A stretch of 5,450 nucleotides of DNA from Flavihumibacter sp. (lineage in GTDB: Bacteria > Bacteroidota > Bacteroidia > Chitinophagales > Chitinophagaceae): positions 1 to 5,450 of the forward strand of contig JALOMU010000155.1 of assembly GCA_025455285.1 (NCBI GenBank), given 5' to 3'. The position numbers and the translations under genes are program-made. This document shows positions 1-5,450 of this stretch, piece after piece (within the stretch, counting starts at the first letter, position 1; every line of letters starts with the position of its first letter). The notes beneath the pieces were generated by a model. The model was not told the origin of the DNA. It saw nothing but the letters and a program-made list of their open reading frames with translations, and searched no databases.

Positions 1-690
1 AAGTTCACGGGCAGCATCACCACCACCTTCATCACCCAGTTTAGAGAAGGAACGAATCATACCCAATACCGTTCCAAACAGACCCAACAGGGTAGCTACA
101 GAAGCGATGGTTGAAAGGAATACGAGGTTCTTTTCCAGCATGGGCAGTTCCAGTGCAGTAGCTTCTTCCACTTCTTTCTGAATAGACAGTACTTTCTGCT
201 CAGTGTCCAGTTCAGTTTCAGTGATCATTTCTTTGTACTTGCGCAGACCAGCTTTCATTACGTTTCCTACAGAACCTTTTTGCTTGTCGCACTCAGTCAG
301 AGCTGCGTCAACATTTTTGTTAGCCAGGTGATACTGCACTTTGCGTACAAACTCATCGATGTTTCCAGCACCAGTTGCTTTAGTGATAGTCAGCAAACGC
401 TCGAGAGCAAATACAATTACAATCAGGAAGTTGGCAATCAGGATAGGTACTACGATACCACCTTCATAAATACTGTGGAAGGCGCCGATTGGACCTACGT
501 GCTTAGGCCAGAATCCACCTGCAGGATCTGGTGCGGTAAAGCCACTGGCAGAACCCATTCCAAATCTCCAGATCAAATACCCACCCAGAATACACATTAC
601 AGGGGCAATCCATGAAATCGCGTTGCTTCTTTTTTTCGCTTGAACAGATGTGGTCGCTTTCGCTGTTGCAGTTGGTTTAGTCTCTGCCAT
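1..690 (-). CDS. exbB: MotA/TolQ/ExbB proton channel family protein (3' end outside window)
   Basis: This is the proton-conducting inner-membrane subunit that, with an ExbD-type partner, converts proton-motive force into work by TonB at the outer membrane. The reading frame is open from the ATG at 690-688 to the window edge: 230 codons, C-terminus missing. Visible parts are a short polar N-tail rich in Ala, Thr and Lys (residues 1-22), a membrane segment at about 25-42, a second at about 78-97 ending in the ALERLL signature, a charged cytoplasmic stretch at about 104-186, and the conserved channel helix at about 187-212 with GLFGTVLGMI. Thr207 in that motif matches the position of the functionally important TM2 threonine of E. 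coli ExbB. The first membrane segment is extra compared with E. coli ExbB, which in my recollection is common in Bacteroidota homologues. No Shine-Dalgarno precedes the start, as is usual in this phylum. An exbD gene would be expected next, beyond the left edge. TolQ is the main alternative name; family assignment is firm, the exact symbol less so. Confidence 0.9.
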   Translation of the reverse strand, partial: MAETKPTATAKATTSVQAKKRSNAISWIAPVMCILGGYLIWRFGMGSASGFTAPDPAGGFWPKHVGPIGAFHSIYEGGIVVPILIANFLIVIVFALERLLTITKATGAGNIDEFVRKVQYHLANKNVDAALTECDKQKGSVGNVMKAGLRKYKEMITETELDTEQKVLSIQKEVEEATALELPMLEKNLVFLSTIASVATLLGLFGTVLGMIRSFSKLGDEGGGDAAREL

Positions 691-984
691 AATCGTTTGT
701 TTTTAGTTTTTTTTGTAAACAGGTAAAAATGTTCTTGAATTGACCCAACGCGTTATTGGGGACACAAGTCTAAATAAAAAAAATTTAAAAAAGTCAAATT
801 AACACAATAAATATCCGAATACGGTACAAATTAAAAAAAAATGCTTCCCAAGCGGTTTGTAGCCCATTTTATTGATTTTTCAGTGTTTTTTACAGGCGGT
901 TCATCCTTTCTTGAAGATTTGTGTTATAATGAGCCATTATTTTATTGTTAATCACCTATTTCCAGCAATTAAAACACACAACAC
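691..984. other. Divergent intergenic region between exbB and metalloprotease gene
   Basis: This AT-rich 294-base spacer separates two divergently transcribed genes and should hold both promoters. It contains A/T runs (776-792 and 833-841) and an 8-bp palindrome AACGCGTT at 747-754 framed by CCCAA (744-748) and TTGGG (756-760), which could form a small hairpin in the exbB leader. For the plus-strand gene I see no convincing Bacteroidota promoter: AAGATTTG at 914-921 matches TAnnTTTG with one mismatch but has no TTG at the right distance upstream. No ORF or RNA gene is recognisable. Confidence 0.6.
765..798 (-). promoter_or_regulatory. Putative Bacteroidota-type promoter of exbB
   Basis: On the minus strand TAGACTTG (772-765) matches the Bacteroidota -7 consensus TAnnTTTG at all fixed positions but one. 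A TTTGAC (798-793) lies upstream, with 22 bases between its TTG and the -7 box, within the loose spacing reported for this phylum. Transcription would start near 758, giving a leader of roughly 68 nt. AT-rich sequence makes chance matches likely, so confidence is moderate. Confidence 0.4.
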
Positions 985-3537
985 ATGGTTCAACAGATCA
1001 GACCGGGAAAGTGGATCCCGGTGGTGGTTTTGGCGCTGATGGGCAGCCTGGGTGCTGAAGCCCAGCAACGTCCCAATCCGGCTAATGCCAAACCTGGTAC
1101 GGCTCCGGCTCCAGCAGCAGCAATCCCTACTCCCCCCAAACCCTCAGGCCCCAAGCCCTACAAAGAAGTAATCACTTCCAAGGCTGTAAGCGATGATGGA
1201 TTGCTCACGGTTCACAAAGTAGAGGACAAATACTATTTTGAGATTCCGGAAAAAGTACTGGGTCGCGATATCCTGGTAGTAAACCGCCTCTCCAAAGCAG
1301 CTGCCGGTATGCGGAATTTCTTTTTTGGTTATGCAGGTGACAAAATCGGCGACAATGTCATCCGCTTTGAAAAAGGGCCCAATAACAAAGTTTTCCTGCG
1401 CCTGATCTCTTATGATGAAATGGCCGGGGACTCTACTGCTTCCATGTTTAAAGCAGTTGCCAATTCCAATATCCAGCCCATTGCACAGTCTTTTGATATT
1501 GCTGCATTGGGTGCAGATTCTACAGGAGTTGTTCTGGATGTGACCAGCTTCCTGAACAGTGATAACGAAATCCTGAATTTTGAAGCCAGTGCCAAGCGCA
1601 CCTTCCGGGTTGGTAATTTCCAGGCTGATAAATCTTATATCAGTACTGTGAAATCTTTCCCGATCAATACAGAGATCAAAACTGTAAAAACCTATGGTCG
1701 CTCTGCCGGTGCAACTCCCGGTGCACCTGCTGCCATGACACCTCCAAGTGGTTCTTATACTGTGGAGATCAACAGCTCCATGATGCTGCTTCCTGAAAAG
1801 CCCATGCAGCCCCGCTATTACGATGAGCGTGTTGGTTTCTTCACCCGTCGCTATGTTGATTTTGAAAAGAATCCCCAGGGTGTTGAGTCCGTTAGCATGG
1901 TAACCCGCTGGAGACTGGAACCAAAGGATGAAGATGTTGAAAAATACAAGCGTGGTGAATTGGTTGAACCCAAGAAGCCCATCATTTTTTACATTGATCC
2001 TGCTACTCCGAAAAAATGGGTTCCTTACCTGATCCAGGGTGTGAACGACTGGCAGGCTGCTTTCGAAAAAGCTGGATTCAAGAATGCCATCTTCGCGAAA
2101 GAAGCTCCTGTGAATGATCCTGAATGGAGCCTGGAAGATGCACGTTACTCTGCGATCGTGTACAAGCCTTCTGATGTGCCAAATGCCAGTGGTCCGCATG
2201 AGCATGATCCGCGTAGTGGCGAGATACTCGAAAGCCATATCAACTGGTATCACAATGTGATGGAGTTGTTGCGCAACTGGTATTTCGTTCAGGCATCACC
2301 GAATGATCCGCGTGCACGTGCTCCCAAGTTTGATGATAAACTGATGGGTGAACTGATCCGCTTTGTATCTTCTCATGAAGTGGGACATACACTTGGCCTG
2401 CGTCACAACTTTGGTTCTTCTTCTTCTACACCGGTTGAAAAACTGCGTGATAAAAAATGGCTGGAAGAGAATGGTCACACTCCTTCCATCATGGACTATG
2501 CGCGTTTCAACTATGTTGCACAGCCAGAGGATAATGTAGGTGAAAAAGGATTGTTCCCCCGCATTGGTGATTACGACAAGTGGGCAATTGAGTGGGGATA
2601 CAAATGGTATCCGCAGGCAACATCTGCTGAAGCAGAAACTCCTATCCTTAATGCATTGACGATTGAACGTTTGAAGGACAAGCGCCTCTGGTTTGGTCGC
2701 GAAACCAATCCCGATGATCCGCGTTCACAGAATGAAGACCTGGGTGATAACAGCATGAAGGCAAGTACCTATGGTATCAAGAACCTGCAGCGCATCATTC
2801 CGAATCTGCAGGCCTGGAGCAAAGAGCCGAATGAGAATTACGAGACGCTGAGCACCATGTACAATGAAGTGGTAACTCAGTTCGGTCGTTATGTAGGACA
2901 TGTGAGCAAGAATATCGGTGGTGTGATGGAAACTCCGAAAACTGTAGAGCAGGCTGGTGCAGTGTATGAAATCGTTTCCCGCGAGCAGCAGAAAGAAGCG
3001 ATGGACTTCCTGAACAAGCAGGTATTCACTACACCTACCTGGTTGCTGGATCAGCAAATCTTTGCGAAGACTGGTAATACCGGAACAGCAGTAGTGAATC
3101 GTTTGCAGGATGCAGCATTGGGACGTATACTGAGTGCAGGAACCATCAACAAGTTGCTGAATGCAGAAGCTACCCTTGGCACAAAGACCTATACGCTGAA
3201 TGATATGATGACAGATTTGCGTCGTTCTATCTTTACCGAATTGCCAACCCGCAAACCGATTGATATCTATCGTCTCAACCGTCAGAAGAATATGGTAGAG
3301 CGTTTGCTGACCTTCCTGAAACCTGCTACTGCACCCGCATCACTGGGTGGTGGTATAACCATCAGTTTTGGTCCGACGATCTCCCGCAACAGCGATGCCC
3401 TCTCCTATGCACGCGGCACCCTGCGCAGCCTGCAAACCGAGATCCGCAACGCACTGCCTTCTTATACCGATACAGCCACCCGTTATCACCTCCAGGATTT
3501 ACTGGACAGGATTAACGATGGGCTGACCGCGAAGTAA
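985..3537 (+). CDS. Secreted zinc-dependent metalloprotease (metzincin; DUF5118-DUF5117-DUF4953 architecture)
   Basis: The product is an exported zinc endopeptidase of 850 residues, within the usual 800-900 of this Bacteroidota family. Residues 1-26 form a signal peptide: a basic start, hydrophobic core at about 11-23, and a likely signal peptidase I site AEA|QQ after Ala26. There is no lipobox cysteine. A Pro/Ala-rich linker (29-57) follows. Residues about 58-109 resemble DUF5118 and about 115-310 DUF5117, ending near the family-typical ERVGFF (281-286). The catalytic region starts near 329, with a conserved DPRSGEI at 408-414. The zinc site is HEVGHTLGLRH: His464, Glu465 (catalytic), His468, His474, with Gly471 at the metzincin turn. 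The Met-turn SIMDY (501-505) has Met503. Near the C-terminus DIYRLNRQKNMVERLL (760-775) resembles the family's helical end. No type IX secretion domain is evident, so the periplasm or outer surface by another route is likely. Physiological substrates are unknown. The start is set by the signal peptide; there is no Shine-Dalgarno. The stop codon overlaps the first base of a 44-bp repeat. Confidence 0.93.
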   Translation: MVQQIRPGKWIPVVVLALMGSLGAEAQQRPNPANAKPGTAPAPAAAIPTPPKPSGPKPYKEVITSKAVSDDGLLTVHKVEDKYYFEIPEKVLGRDILVVNRLSKAAAGMRNFFFGYAGDKIGDNVIRFEKGPNNKVFLRLISYDEMAGDSTASMFKAVANSNIQPIAQSFDIAALGADSTGVVLDVTSFLNSDNEILNFEASAKRTFRVGNFQADKSYISTVKSFPINTEIKTVKTYGRSAGATPGAPAAMTPPSGSYTVEINSSMMLLPEKPMQPRYYDERVGFFTRRYVDFEKNPQGVESVSMVTRWRLEPKDEDVEKYKRGELVEPKKPIIFYIDPATPKKWVPYLIQGVNDWQAAFEKAGFKNAIFAKEAPVNDPEWSLEDARYSAIVYKPSDVPNASGPHEHDPRSGEILESHINWYHNVMELLRNWYFVQASPNDPRARAPKFDDKLMGELIRFVSSHEVGHTLGLRHNFGSSSSTPVEKLRDKKWLEENGHTPSIMDYARFNYVAQPEDNVGEKGLFPRIGDYDKWAIEWGYKWYPQATSAEAETPILNALTIERLKDKRLWFGRETNPDDPRSQNEDLGDNSMKASTYGIKNLQRIIPNLQAWSKEPNENYETLSTMYNEVVTQFGRYVGHVSKNIGGVMETPKTVEQAGAVYEIVSREQQKEAMDFLNKQVFTTPTWLLDQQIFAKTGNTGTAVVNRLQDAALGRILSAGTINKLLNAEATLGTKTYTLNDMMTDLRRSIFTELPTRKPIDIYRLNRQKNMVERLLTFLKPATAPASLGGGITISFGPTISRNSDALSYARGTLRSLQTEIRNALPSYTDTATRYHLQDLLDRINDGLTAK

Positions 3538-3580
3538 GGTGTCAGACAGGAGTAAATACTATGTAAAGGGCATGTATGGA
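3537..3580 (+). repeat. Left arm of perfect 44-bp inverted repeat
   Basis: These 44 bases occur again, exactly, as the reverse complement of 4097-4140. The arm begins AGGTGTCAGACAGG and its first A is the last base of the metalloprotease TAA stop. TGTCAGACA inside it is an odd palindrome (TGTC-n-GACA). The length equals four 11-base units, and identity with the other arm breaks exactly at the fourth unit boundary. In the metalloprotease mRNA this is the first 3'-UTR sequence. Confidence 0.97.
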
Positions 3581-3668
3581 GTATGTTAGAGCAGTATTGG
3601 GAGTATGTTAAGTAGATGTACAATACATGTTGTTACAAAGTAAATTAAAAGTCAGACAGGTGTATTTA
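3537..3668 (+). repeat. 11-bp phased (T/A)GT array, left copy
   Basis: Cut into 11-base units from 3537, this stretch gives twelve units in which bases 4-6 read TGT or AGT in all but one. The GT dinucleotides start at 3541, 3552, 3563, 3574, 3585, 3607, 3618, 3629, 3640, 3651 and 3662; the unit at 3592 has TAT instead. The best-matching units read nnATGTnnnnn, for example CTATGTAAAGG at 3559 and GTATGTTAAGT at 3603. GGAGTATGTTA is repeated exactly at 3578-3588 and 3600-3610, two units apart. Eleven bases is close to one helical turn, so the GTs would lie on one face of the DNA. Function is unknown. Confidence 0.7.
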
Positions 3669-3682
3669 CATCTATCTGACTT
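3649..3682 (+). repeat. Hairpin rebuilt from the GTCAGACAGG motif
   Basis: AAGTCAGACAGGTGTA (3649-3664) pairs with TACATCTATCTGACTT (3667-3682) over up to 16 positions with one C-A mismatch and one G-U pair; the innermost pairs probably open to give a workable loop. The left half repeats the motif that starts the 44-bp arm 112 bases upstream. It lies directly before the intrinsic terminator, so the 3' end of the metalloprotease mRNA would carry two hairpins in a row. Confidence 0.65.
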
Positions 3683-3686
3683 CTTC

Positions 3687-3715
3687 AAAGCCGGCTCAAA
3701 TGAGCCGGCTTTTTT
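3687..3715 (+). terminator. Rho-independent terminator of the metalloprotease gene
   Basis: AAAGCCGGCTCA (3687-3698) and TGAGCCGGCTTT (3701-3712) form a perfect GC-rich stem with an AAAT-type loop, followed on the plus strand by a run of T to 3715 and, after one A, four more T. The stop codon is 150 bases upstream. Read on the minus strand the T tract is only three bases, so it would end permease transcripts poorly, although the stem is symmetrical. Confidence 0.9.
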
Positions 3716-3720
3716 ATTTT

Positions 3721-4029
3721 CGGGTTTCGATTATTGCTATTTTAAAACCTAAAGAAGACTAAACTGGTGTCTAAGTGAATTCATTTTAATCAATAAGGAA
3801 ATGTCGTTTGAAATTACCGACAGGCCGGAATTGAAAATCCGCAATTTGAAAAGTCACTTTGATTGTCAATTTCTATTCGTCACCAAAATAAACTGTTGTA
3901 TTGGAACAATTGAAATAGGAATAGCATTTTTTGAAACCGGAGATATAAGCAGTTTAAGTACCTGCTGGAAATTACAATTAAAAAATTCGGGGAGACGAAA
4001 AGAGTGTAGACGAAATTAAATTAATATTG
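3721..4029. other. AT-rich spacer between the repeat arms, no convincing gene
   Basis: About 300 bases, clearly richer in A/T than the flanking genes. A 72-codon frame (3801-4019, plus) is open, but its AAGGAA directly abuts the ATG, leaving no spacing, and its product (several Cys, basic end GRRKECRRN) resembles nothing I know. In another frame a short run ending at 4008 reads like normal helical protein (FKYLLEITIKKFGETKRV), which might hint at a decayed gene. An 8-bp direct repeat AGACGAAA sits at 3993-4000 and 4008-4015. No promoter, RNA gene or minus-strand terminator is evident. Confidence 0.5.
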
Positions 4030-4140
4030 TTACTACTGTTATCTGACACCTAATAGTACAATCTAAATACATCCTCGTAACATCCCACTAACATCGTCCA
4101 TACATGCCCTTTACATAGTATTTACTCCTGTCTGACACCT
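4030..4140 (-). repeat. 11-bp phased (T/A)GT array, right copy
   Basis: Read on the minus strand from 4140, the same 11-base rhythm appears. G of GT falls at 4136, 4125, 4114, 4103, 4092, 4081, 4070 and 4059, then after one 12-base step at 4047 and 4036. Beyond the first four units the sequence differs from the left copy (CGATGTTAGTG at 4096-4086 against GTATGTTAGAG at 3581-3591) yet the phase stays. AGGTGTCAGA recurs at 4051-4042, so this copy, like the left one, has the GTCAGA motif near both ends. Confidence 0.65.
4097..4140 (-). repeat. Right arm of perfect 44-bp inverted repeat
   Basis: This is the reverse complement of 3537-3580 with no mismatch. Read on the minus strand it begins AGGTGTCAGACAGG, and its first two bases supply the AG of the permease TAG stop. 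It therefore stands in the permease 3' UTR in the same orientation and almost the same place as its twin does in the metalloprotease 3' UTR. Confidence 0.97.
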
Positions 4141-5413
4141 ACTCGTACCGTAACGCCTCTATTGGATTTAACCGGCTTGCTTTATAGGCAGGATAAGCAC
4201 CGGCGGCGAGGCCCACAATAGAACAAATAAGCACACCAAGGAATACCCAGAGCCAGGGGATTACAAAACCGGTACTCATCAGCATACTTACAATATTTCC
4301 CAGTAAAACGCCGATGAAGATGCCAATCACGGCACCCAGCAAACTGATCAGGATGGCTTCCAGCAGGAACTGCCAGCGCACATTGCGTTGTTTGCCTCCA
4401 ATGGCTTTTATCAATCCCACTTCCTTGGTTCTTTCGGTTACCGCCACCAACATGATATTCATGAGACCAATCGCGGCCCCCATCAGGGTAATGAAACCAA
4501 TCACGACTGCAGAACCAGTCAGCCAGCCGATCTGTCGCATGGCCAGTTCTACAAAAGCATCACTTTTATCAACCAGGAAATTACTTTCTTCCTTGATTTC
4601 ATTTTTCCGGATGACCCGGAAGATGCCTTCTGCCTCTCCGATGGCTGTTTCTATCAGGCTGATATCATCGGTTTTCACGCCAATAGTAAAGGTGGAGGAA
4701 GCACTGCTGGTAAAAAAGCGGCGAACCGAATTATAGGTGGTGATGATATTGTTATCCAGGCTTCTGCCAAAGGTAGAGCCTTTGGGTTCCAGGGTGCCAA
4801 TCACCCGGAAAGGAATATTATTGACAAGAATGATTTTTTCGATCGGCGCCTCCGGATTGCTTGTTCCAAAGAGTTTATCGGCAACATCTTTTCCTATGAG
4901 ACATACATTCCTGCCGGTACTGACATCAAGTTCATTTAGGTTGCGGCCGGCGGCTATTTCAAAGCCATTCATGTCGAGATAGTTCTCATCACCTCCATTG
5001 ATATATACAGTAGGATTGGTTTTCTTATTGCCAAAGGAAGCCGCATTATTATTACCACCACTGAGCGATAAGGAAACTCTTGAAGGGAATTTATACCGCT
5101 CTTTAAAAGCCTCTGCCTGGTCGCGGGTGATGGGCTTATTCGTGTTGGATTTCTTGAGTTTTTTTCCGCCTTTCTCTTCTTTTTTCATTTCTCCCCTGTC
5201 GAACCGGAACGCCGACCGGTAGCGGATCGTAAAGCCATTGGCACCCATGCTGGAGAAGCTTTCCATGAACTTCTGCGAGATGGCCTGGATCGCAGTATTG
5301 ATCCCAATAAGGGCTGCAATTCCAAGGGCAATAATCGACACCGTAATACCCGTACGAAGTTTATTCGACCGGATGGTGCGTATGGATAGGCTTAACGTGT
5401 CGGCAATGTTCAT
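4139..5413 (-). CDS. ABC transporter permease, MacB/FtsX family
   Basis: The product is a 424-residue inner-membrane permease that would pair with a separate ABC ATPase (LolD/MacB-type), since no Walker motifs are present. MacB-type transporters are mechanotransmitters that drive export or envelope processes rather than forming a classic channel; the substrate here is unknown. The topology is typical: membrane segment 1 at about 21-43, a long periplasmic MacB_PCD-like domain (about 45-290), then three segments at about 297-325, 350-376 and 384-407 forming the FtsX domain. [14 protein letters not shown] (327-340) is the conserved cytoplasmic loop that meets the ATPase, and the C-terminus [16 protein letters not shown] (409-424) is the family hallmark, so the protein is complete. 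A lysine-rich patch (77-88) in the periplasmic domain is less usual. The start at 5413 places the short N-tail correctly before segment 1; a second ATG five bases upstream is out of frame and stops at once. Upstream genes lie outside the window. No clear terminator follows on this strand. Confidence 0.93.
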   Translation of the reverse strand: MNIADTLSLSIRTIRSNKLRTGITVSIIALGIAALIGINTAIQAISQKFMESFSSMGANGFTIRYRSAFRFDRGEMKKEEKGGKKLKKSNTNKPITRDQAEAFKERYKFPSRVSLSLSGGNNNAASFGNKKTNPTVYINGGDENYLDMNGFEIAAGRNLNELDVSTGRNVCLIGKDVADKLFGTSNPEAPIEKIILVNNIPFRVIGTLEPKGSTFGRSLDNNIITTYNSVRRFFTSSASSTFTIGVKTDDISLIETAIGEAEGIFRVIRKNEIKEESNFLVDKSDAFVELAMRQIGWLTGSAVVIGFITLMGAAIGLMNIMLVAVTERTKEVGLIKAIGGKQRNVRWQFLLEAILISLLGAVIGIFIGVLLGNIVSMLMSTGFVIPWLWVFLGVLICSIVGLAAGAYPAYKASRLNPIEALRYE

Positions 5414-5436
5414 GCCATGAAAGTAAGAAAAAGTGA

Positions 5437-5450
5437 GATGTCAGACGTCA
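5437..5450. repeat. TGTCAGAC motif at window edge, upstream of permease start
   Basis: GATGTCAGACGTCA ends the window, 23 bases before the permease ATG on that gene's upstream side. It contains the TGTCAGAC core of the 44-bp arms and a GACGTC palindrome (5444-5449). On the minus strand it reads as two near-identical 7-mers, TGACGTC and TGACATC, which may be the edge of a tandem array that continues outside. Confidence 0.4.

Larger units (their letters stand above)
3537..4140. mobile_element. Possible non-autonomous (MITE-like) element bounded by 44-bp inverted repeats
   Basis: The 604-base interval is bounded by perfect terminal inverted repeats and has AT-rich interior sequence with no transposase, which is the layout of a miniature inverted-repeat element. 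Against this, no target-site duplication is visible (left flank ends GAAGTA, right flank begins ACTCGT), and both ends coincide with stop codons, which is unexpected for random insertion. Two separate dispersed repeats, one in each 3' UTR, would look the same. I list it as a hypothesis only. Confidence 0.25.

Noticed and set aside
280..615. A 111-codon plus-strand frame opposite exbB
   Set aside because: It is antisense to the conserved ExbB frame, which is open over all 690 bases.
925..930. TATAAT upstream of the metalloprotease gene
   Set aside because: It is an E. coli-type -10 by sequence, but there is no -35 at the right distance and the primary sigma factor of this phylum uses TAnnTTTG.
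1144..2253. A 369-codon minus-strand frame inside the metalloprotease gene
   Set aside because: It is fully antisense to a gene with signal peptide, zinc site and Met-turn; its translation shows no domain I recognise and odd composition. It is a shadow frame.
3616..3628. Small hairpin ATGTA-CAA-TACAT inside the left array
   Set aside because: A five-pair A/T-rich stem with a three-base loop is weak and expected by chance in this composition.
3801..4019. 72-codon plus-strand frame in the convergent spacer
   Set aside because: AT-rich, unfamiliar composition, purine stretch abutting the ATG without spacing, no recognised motif. Described under the spacer and not called as a gene.
3537..4140. 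CRISPR or integron attC array
   Set aside because: The long repeats are inverted and only two, 516 bases apart, without regular direct repeats and unique spacers, and no cas or integrase gene is present.
4314..4939. Overlapping plus-strand frames of 140 and 183 codons opposite the permease
   Set aside because: The permease frame carries all family motifs to its C-terminus; the opposite frames have no recognisable features or start context.

Overview
The window looks like a chromosomal segment from a Bacteroidota bacterium, probably of the Chitinophagaceae. Four things suggest this: an ExbB-type protein with an extra N-terminal membrane segment, a large secreted metzincin of the DUF5118/DUF5117/DUF4953 type, an absence of Shine-Dalgarno sequences before the starts, and a TAnnTTTG-like promoter. 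The placement is by recognition only; no search was run.

Layout. Positions 1-690 (minus) hold the first 230 codons of an ExbB/TolQ/MotA-family proton-channel gene, whose 3' end lies outside the window. A 294-base AT-rich divergent intergenic region (691-984) carries its likely promoter. Positions 985-3537 (plus) encode an 850-residue exported zinc metalloprotease with an intact HExxHxxGxxH site. Positions 4139-5413 (minus) encode a 424-residue MacB/FtsX-type ABC transporter permease. The last two genes converge on a 604-base region (3537-4140). No operon is complete here and no shared pathway is visible. All three proteins act at the cell envelope: energy transduction to the outer membrane, a secreted or periplasmic protease, and an inner-membrane transporter subunit.

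The convergent region is the unusual part. Its two ends are perfect 44-bp inverted copies of one sequence, and each copy begins inside the stop codon of the neighbouring gene, so both mRNAs carry the same 44 nt directly after their coding sequence. Both arms also have a strict 11-bp rhythm: a GT dinucleotide, usually within TGT or AGT, recurs every 11 bases. There are 11 hits in 12 positions on the left and 10 in 10 on the right with one 12-base step. The rhythm continues after the two arms diverge in sequence. The left arm ends in a hairpin that repeats the GTCAGACAGG motif, followed by a strong intrinsic terminator. Between the arms is about 300 bases of AT-rich DNA with no convincing gene. 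This could be a small non-autonomous element, a pair of dispersed 3'-UTR repeats, or a helically phased protein-binding array. The sequence alone does not decide. A TGTCAGAC core also appears at the right edge of the window, just upstream of the permease start.
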